DNA of 64,000 nucleotides from Picocystis sp. L7. Lineage: Eukaryota; Chlorophyta; Picocystophyceae; Picocystales; Picocystaceae. Shown piece by piece: positions 59,058-64,000 of the stretch; position 1 is the stretch's first letter; every line of letters starts with the position of its first letter. The notes below the pieces were generated by a model. The model searched no databases, was not told the DNA's origin, and was given only the letters and a program-made list of their open reading frames with translations. Made by a program: the position numbers and the translations under genes. The stretch spans positions 248,001-312,000 of the forward strand of contig QXJR01000007.1 in assembly GCA_020975725.1 (NCBI GenBank), written 5' to 3'.

Positions 59058-59903
59058 TCAATTCCTCCCAATCAAATGCCGTACGGTCTCGTACGTGGCA
59101 AACATGGTTGCATTGACAGGAAAGGCACGGAGTAGACATGGCCCAAGCCCCGAATAAAGGGCTTTTACCCCCCCTTCCTGCATCACAGCACGGGCAACGC
59201 TTGGGATGGAGGGTGGACGGCCCACCTTTTTCTCTCGCAAGTTTACAGCTTGGATTTTGGACTTCACCATGTCAAACGGGAAGCTGCAGCACCAGGCAAT
59301 GATGCCAGCAGTGCCTCCGGCCAGCACTGCTTCCAATGCACCAGCGCCATTCCTTTGGGGATGGAGCTCCCCAGATGCCTTCCTGATTGATTTCACCACC
59401 AAATCGTAACTCACAAGCCACATGGCAATGGCTGGGCCATCTCGAGCAGCTGTCGCACCGATACCATACCAGAGCCCTCTCCATCCCTGCGTATTGACGA
59501 TGGTGCGTGCGCAAGCGAACGCACCCCCCTCTTTGTTTCCTTTCGTACTGAGCTGCAATTGCACCTTGATCAACTCTGCCGGGCAAGTGATGAAGGATGC
59601 AAGGACGCCCGAAGATGCGCCTGCAACGGCTTGTACGGCCGCTCCACTGGCCCTCTCTTGTCGTGCTCCGAAATGCACCGCTTTGTCTGCGGCTTTGGCA
59701 ATCACGGGGAAGGTCACTCCGGCCATCAAGCCTCCCCTCAGACCCCTTTCGGCCACGGTGAGACGCGCGCAATGAAAGGCGGAGGTGTATAGTCCACGTG
59801 GTGCGGTCTGGATGCGAGTTTTGATGGTGTCGAGTGGGTGTCCGACGGCCATCCCCGCTGCTCCGGAAGCCGCACCTGCCAGTGCGTCTTGTGTGCCTCC
59901 CAT
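59058..59903 (-). CDS. Mitochondrial carrier family (SLC25) transporter
   Basis: 281 aa. Three tandem ~95-residue repeats with carrier signatures PLDTIKTRIQ, PAELIKVQLQ and PFDMVKSKIQ, each after an odd-numbered helix. The start MGGTQDALAGAASGAAGMAVGHP puts repeat 1 at the N-terminus. The overall pattern suits the carnitine/ornithine/basic amino acid branch, but the transported solute is not certain. In repeat 2 the signature reads PAE instead of PxD, a known variant. GGGTTAACTC lies ~140 bp upstream of the start (60044-60053). Convergent with SDR. Confidence 0.88.
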   Translation of the reverse strand: MGGTQDALAGAASGAAGMAVGHPLDTIKTRIQTAPRGLYTSAFHCARLTVAERGLRGGLMAGVTFPVIAKAADKAVHFGARQERASGAAVQAVAGASSGVLASFITCPAELIKVQLQLSTKGNKEGGAFACARTIVNTQGWRGLWYGIGATAARDGPAIAMWLVSYDLVVKSIRKASGELHPQRNGAGALEAVLAGGTAGIIAWCCSFPFDMVKSKIQAVNLREKKVGRPPSIPSVARAVMQEGGVKALYSGLGPCLLRAFPVNATMFATYETVRHLIGRN

Positions 59904-61389
59904 GATCCCACGCCTCCCAGAGCAATCCCAGGAGATCCCAGCGACGCGAACAAGCACGCAGCGGCCGTACGGAGTGCGCCTCGGTCGGCCACAGGCGTCG
60001 ACGTGTGTGGACCCAAAGCGTCGAAGCTCTCCATTCCACCCCATGAGTTAACCCAAATGTAAGGAGGAGGGGACCCTGCCGAAGCACCGTCTGAGATCCC
60101 CCAAAGAGCCGAGGGCCTCCGGAAAGGTTCCAGACGAGAAGGGACGGACACGGGGGAGGATGAGACGGAAGCGATGCCGGGTGGGGATCGAAGGTTCGAA
60201 GTTCAGCTCGATGTTCACTGGGGGAGGAGACTCGGGTCCAGCTGGACAACCGTACCGTGTCGGAACGGTTCGTGTCTCTCCTCCGCAAGGACAAGTTGTC
60301 GCTTGTGTCGATGCGTTGTTGCGAAAGGCAATTGGACAGAACAGGAGAACGCGAGTGCAGGCCGGACGTTCCGCGGTTCAGGTACACGACCTGAAAGAGG
60401 CTTGAAACGAGTGCCGCTGGCGACGGTTCGAGAATTCGAGAAGGGGGTCTGACGTGCCAGGGGAGGCGAACAGCATCTGTTGAACCGTGAAATCATTGAT
60501 AGCAGCTGCTCAAACGATCGTGCAGGCTTCTAAATCCCACAATTCAAGACAACTCGTGCAGTGCGAAGGCGGCGGTTGCTCTCGCAAGCAGCATGTTGCT
60601 TCCGTTTGCACCCAAGCAAGCTTTGGAGAGTACCTGTCGATCAAAACGACCGGGTACGTTAGATCTTCACACTCTTCCATATTGCCAAGACCACCCATAT
60701 ATCCTGTCGATTGATGGTTTAATTTGAAGAACCCACTAGCATGTTGCAAAGTCGAACCCAGAATCCCAACGCTCCCAAGTGCGCGTTCGAATCTTGCTTT
60801 GTATATGCAAGGGGGTCACCTTGGGCGACCCGCGTTGCCAACAAAATGCGATGGCGTTTTTCAGAGTCTTCATGTGCTGGAACTGAATCATTCCTTCATA
60901 TCTGCTCACACATCGGTCAAGCAGGAGGAGACAACCGTACAAGCAGAGCAGCGGAAAGGTAGGGAGACACGCACCGCTTCGCACCCAATACTAACACATC
61001 CATGTTCGTTTCTGAAGCTAGCGCACATGCCAACTGGTGACAATCCAGCGTACGAATGAGGAAAGCACACATACCAGGTATGCAGCATTGAATGGCAGGT
61101 TGTTGCACCAGAAGAAAGCAGAGGAAAAACTCTACACGAGCACCACCACTCAACGCTGACAGCAGAGGAGTGCCAACCAAGGCGTGCAAAGAAATCGCGC
61201 CTTCCATAAGATAAATGGGATGGAGTTTCTACGCAGTTCTGTCTGAGAGATAAGAAACGTGGTGCTACTCAGCCATTATTTATTGTTTAGAAGGGATCAA
61301 ACGGACTTGGTTGTTTTCCTTGTGCAGGCTTTCCTGCACAAAGGGTGCGTGCACTTTTTGAATGGCTGTCGGCTGTATGCAAAAGTCCT
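59904..61389. other. Intergenic, no gene recognised
   Basis: About 1.5 kb. The GTTAAC motif at 60044-60053 belongs to the carrier upstream region. From 60.45 kb on the DNA is lower in GC and has only short, unconvincing frames on both strands. Confidence 0.4.
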
Positions 61390-63318
61390 CTACCCAGCCG
61401 GAGCAGGTGGTGTCACAGATGGTACTGTGGGTGACGCAATCAGCCCCCCAACTCCTGTTGACGTGCCGGGGGACATGCCTTGACTTGCCATGGCCACCAC
61501 TGTGCTGTCTGATCCTTGCACGGCACAAGACGCCTGCAAAACAGTGTCCACTGTGTTCACTGGGCCATTTAGGAAGTCAATGCATGTAGATATTGCATTT
61601 TTATCAGGATGGGGATATTCACCAGTAACCCCATTCGCCGTCTCCTCGTCAATACACTTTTCCTTCGTTTCCGGGGCTCTGCACGGAACATCCGACCCAT
61701 CTGCAGGTGTTTCATCATGATCCCCATCAATAGTGCTACCTGGAAGCTCACCAGCAGGGGTGGGAAGTACTTCTGCAGATGCTAGTTCATCCTTTTCTAT
61801 GCCGGCTGGATTGCAATCTGCCACGAGTCCCGTCGCCATACTTCCGATTCCAAATACTGGAGGGTAAGTTATACCCAAGACCCTCATGACGTCTTCCTCT
61901 TTTACCTGTGGTTTTTTCCAGGAAGGAGCTTCTCCGCGTCTATAGTCATAGACACTTCTCAGCTCAGTGAGCATTGACCAGTTTAAAGGAAAAGGCCACT
62001 TGTACTCCAGCATTCCCATCTCTAGGAGGACAGCCGTGTCTGCTACGTAAGGACTGCCTGCCCTATAAGGCACTGCCTCTTCTGCTTGTTCAACAGAAAC
62101 AACAATGACATAGCCTTTCTTTGAGTGCACAGCGCTGAGGATCCAAGAGAGCACAAACGCCAAACCTTGATACTGCCCTCCTGGGCACCCCCAGGTCATA
62201 ACTGGGAACTTCCCGACGGAAAAACCAAGACGAGTGAGATAGCTCTTGATCTGTTCCTCTGTGTAGCGATTCAGATCACGACCCACCAACGAATCCTGGG
62301 TGAATATTGCATTGAACAGACGCAGGAGTGCTCTCATCTCTTGCGTTGGGCTGCGCTTGCAAAGCTTCTTCCTCCTCTCACTCTCCATCCTGTGGTGGAT
62401 CAATCCATGCTCATCTGGTTCCGGATCCAGCGTAATACCTGGGACCGCCTGTCTACCCATTCCTTGGGACCCGGTCGAAGGCAGGACTGGCATGATCGGA
62501 CGCCACTGTTGTCCAATCGCTCTTCCTACCAGTGGTTCGACTTGCGTGCCACCCATACCTGTACCTGCTGAGGCCACATTGTATGACGAATCTGGGGCAT
62601 TGGATGCAACTTGAGGCTGAACAAATGCCCCACGGGCGGAAGAGTAGGGGGGGTATTGCAGTCCCTGATGAGGTTGTCCAAAGAGTTGAAGTCCCTGGTA
62701 AGGCGATGCTTGCTGATTGTAAGAAACGTTGTATCCCTGCATTCCATTGTACCTTTGGTAGGATGGCACTGTCTGTTGTGTCACGCCCATGGGTCTGGGC
62801 ACTGCGAGATTCAGAGAGAGGTCAAGGGAGGGTGCTTGTTCACCCCTGTCCAGCTGCCCTTGCAAGGAAGATTGTGTGGCGAAGTTCCACGGTCCTAATT
62901 GCGCCGATTCCAACCCCATCATTCCTCCCTGCTGCATGAACGTTCTCAACGCTTCGCTGTGTTGCATTGCGGCTTGTTGGGGTTGGTAAGTGTACGGTTG
63001 CCAGTTCCCATACGTTTGCAGGTATTGCACGGGAACCTGCATCCCCGCTCCTCCAACCGCTTGTATACCATGCGAAAGGTTGGTTTGGCTGTTCCATCGT
63101 CGTCGCCGGGTCCACGTTTCTCCCATCATCAGCACGTGGTTTCGGCCAGCGCTTCCGTCGTCCACTTTCTCTCCCCTTCGCGTCGCGTCCCCGCCGTTTC
63201 TTCCCGTTTCGCTTCTCCTGCACCCGCACCTGTTCCTTGGCGGTCGAAACCCGCCTTCGCTGTCCCGTTTGCGCTCCATCGCTTCGCGTGCGACGCGTCC
63301 ATCGCTCGGCGGTTCCAT
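61390..63318 (-). CDS. Gln/Tyr/Pro-rich protein with a conserved-looking central domain, function unknown
   Basis: 642 aa from the ATG at 63318 (MEPPSDGRV); the frame is open to 63960, but that part looks like 5' flank. Residues about 90-310 are low-complexity Q/Y/G/P-rich (QYLQTYGNWQPYTYQPQQAAM, YNQQASPYQGLQLFGQPHQG), prion-like. A folded-looking part follows (about 330-490): MESERRKKLCKRSPTQEMRALLRLFNAIFTQDSLVGRDLNRYTEEQIKSYLTRLGFSVGKFPVMTWGCPGGQYQG, then WILSAVHSKKGYVIVVS and YKWPFPLNWSMLTELRSVYDY. I do not recognise it. The C-terminus is acidic to low-complexity. A nuclear or RNA-granule role is a guess from composition only. Confidence 0.6.
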   Translation of the reverse strand: MEPPSDGRVAREAMERKRDSEGGFRPPRNRCGCRRSETGRNGGDATRRGEKVDDGSAGRNHVLMMGETWTRRRRWNSQTNLSHGIQAVGGAGMQVPVQYLQTYGNWQPYTYQPQQAAMQHSEALRTFMQQGGMMGLESAQLGPWNFATQSSLQGQLDRGEQAPSLDLSLNLAVPRPMGVTQQTVPSYQRYNGMQGYNVSYNQQASPYQGLQLFGQPHQGLQYPPYSSARGAFVQPQVASNAPDSSYNVASAGTGMGGTQVEPLVGRAIGQQWRPIMPVLPSTGSQGMGRQAVPGITLDPEPDEHGLIHHRMESERRKKLCKRSPTQEMRALLRLFNAIFTQDSLVGRDLNRYTEEQIKSYLTRLGFSVGKFPVMTWGCPGGQYQGLAFVLSWILSAVHSKKGYVIVVSVEQAEEAVPYRAGSPYVADTAVLLEMGMLEYKWPFPLNWSMLTELRSVYDYRRGEAPSWKKPQVKEEDVMRVLGITYPPVFGIGSMATGLVADCNPAGIEKDELASAEVLPTPAGELPGSTIDGDHDETPADGSDVPCRAPETKEKCIDEETANGVTGEYPHPDKNAISTCIDFLNGPVNTVDTVLQASCAVQGSDSTVVAMASQGMSPGTSTGVGGLIASPTVPSVTPPAPAG

Positions 63319-64000
63319 GGCATGCCAAGCGAAAAATGATCCCCTCTCAGGAGCACGTCCTTGCAGGGACAGGGCCCGAGGAGGGCCTCGACGGGCCTCG
63401 ACGGAACCGCCCGGAAAGCCAAACGATCGTTTTTGCGGTCTGGGGAGGGATCGGGCGAGGTGCGCAGAGGCAAGAGGGACGGGGTCTGGGGGGGTGCTGA
63501 TGCTGAGTTCCAATCGAAGTGGGACCAGCCTGTCCAGCCTAGCACGTGTCTTCTGAACATCGTCGAAGGGGGTCGGGGAAGGAAGGGGGGAGACCGAGAA
63601 ACTCAGACACACCGGGGAGGTGGATGGGAGGGCGGAGGAGGACCGCAGAGGACACGAGGCACGTGAATCGGACATCGGACGCCTCCGAGGCAGGAGATCC
63701 TCCACGGCAATCGCACGAAGGGTGGCGATGAGCCACAGCTCGAAAGAAAGCATCGGGAAGGCACAGACGACGCCGTGCCCACGACAAGCAGATGCAATCT
63801 CAACTTGCAATGCTCGCTCCGGTCGAATCCCACGATCGTGAACGTGTGGATGACTTCTGGACGCAACGCAAGCTTCTTTTTTTAATCGTACAACACTGTA
63901 AGGAACCCGGGTCGAATGGTACCTGGGAGCATGGTCGGCGGTGGACAACATCACAGACAATAATGCGTGCAGCTTTACCCGAGATGAATGGGATCAATCG
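63319..64000. other. Upstream flank, no gene recognised
   Basis: 682 bp; presumably promoter and 5' UTR of the Gln-rich gene. Open frames here lack recognisable sequence. Confidence 0.35.

Overview
The window looks like nuclear DNA of a unicellular green-lineage alga, probably prasinophyte-like; that placement is inference. The main support is four genes. One encodes an LHCI-type chlorophyll a/b protein. One encodes a PP2C of the TAP38/PPH1 (LHCII phosphatase) type. One kinesin-7 has a C-terminal domain like that of plant NACK kinesins. The 40S protein uS4 has a plant-style N-terminus ([13 protein letters not shown]). Several further proteins appear plastid-targeted. Genes are dense, lie on both strands and are mostly intronless. 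The few introns seen are short and GT-AG (RPS9 one, LHC two, SDR one).

Layout. 1-8368: tandem array of a 2466-bp unit carrying a Tc1/mariner/IS630-type transposase. 8.4-10.4 kb: no recognisable gene. 10.4-15.3: kinesin-7. 15.5-19.4 (-): very long patatin-like lipase. 20.1-24.4: TRM13 tRNA methyltransferase, CDK7-type kinase, WDR83/MORG1 and a 66-aa membrane protein. 24.8-28.1: lumenal TPR protein, PP2C and REXO4-like exonuclease. 28.06-28.41: pyrimidine-rich minisatellite. 28.8-31.2: MtnA-MtnK fusion of methionine salvage. 31.4-33.2 (-): chaperonin-10 and a triple-KH protein. 34.3-37.6: cyanobacterial-type conserved protein and transaldolase. 38.8-42.2: surface substrate-binding-like protein and APC8/CDC23. 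42.3-46: HAD/CbbY-like phosphatase, BSD protein and Cys-rich membrane protein. 46-50.7: unknown helical protein, reticulon, two-pass membrane protein and RPS9. 52-53.9: LHC protein and Nudix hydrolase. 53.98-57.58: a second transposon. 58-59.9: SDR and mitochondrial-type carrier. 61.4-63.3 (-): Gln-rich protein of unknown function.

The most striking feature is a pair of related transposons with the same unusual plan. In each, a DDE transposase (DD39E spacing by hand count) lies between long direct repeats of about 785 bp, and each direct repeat is itself bounded by 16-bp terminal inverted repeats (TIRs). The 54-57.6 kb element is repeat-transposase-repeat with a 3-bp flanking duplication. The left-edge array is (repeat-transposase)n-repeat with n of at least 3 and stops exactly at a TIR. 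The two families share the terminal core CCGCCACTT.

Functionally the genes are a mixed housekeeping set: cell cycle and division (kinesin-7, CDK7, APC8), RNA and translation (TRM13, REXO4, KH protein, RPS9), plastid and photosynthesis (LHC, PP2C, lumenal TPR, CPN10, HAD phosphatase, transaldolase), and lipid and small-molecule metabolism. No operon-like logic is visible. Two short motifs recur upstream of start codons: GTTAAC-type and ATCGATAT-type.
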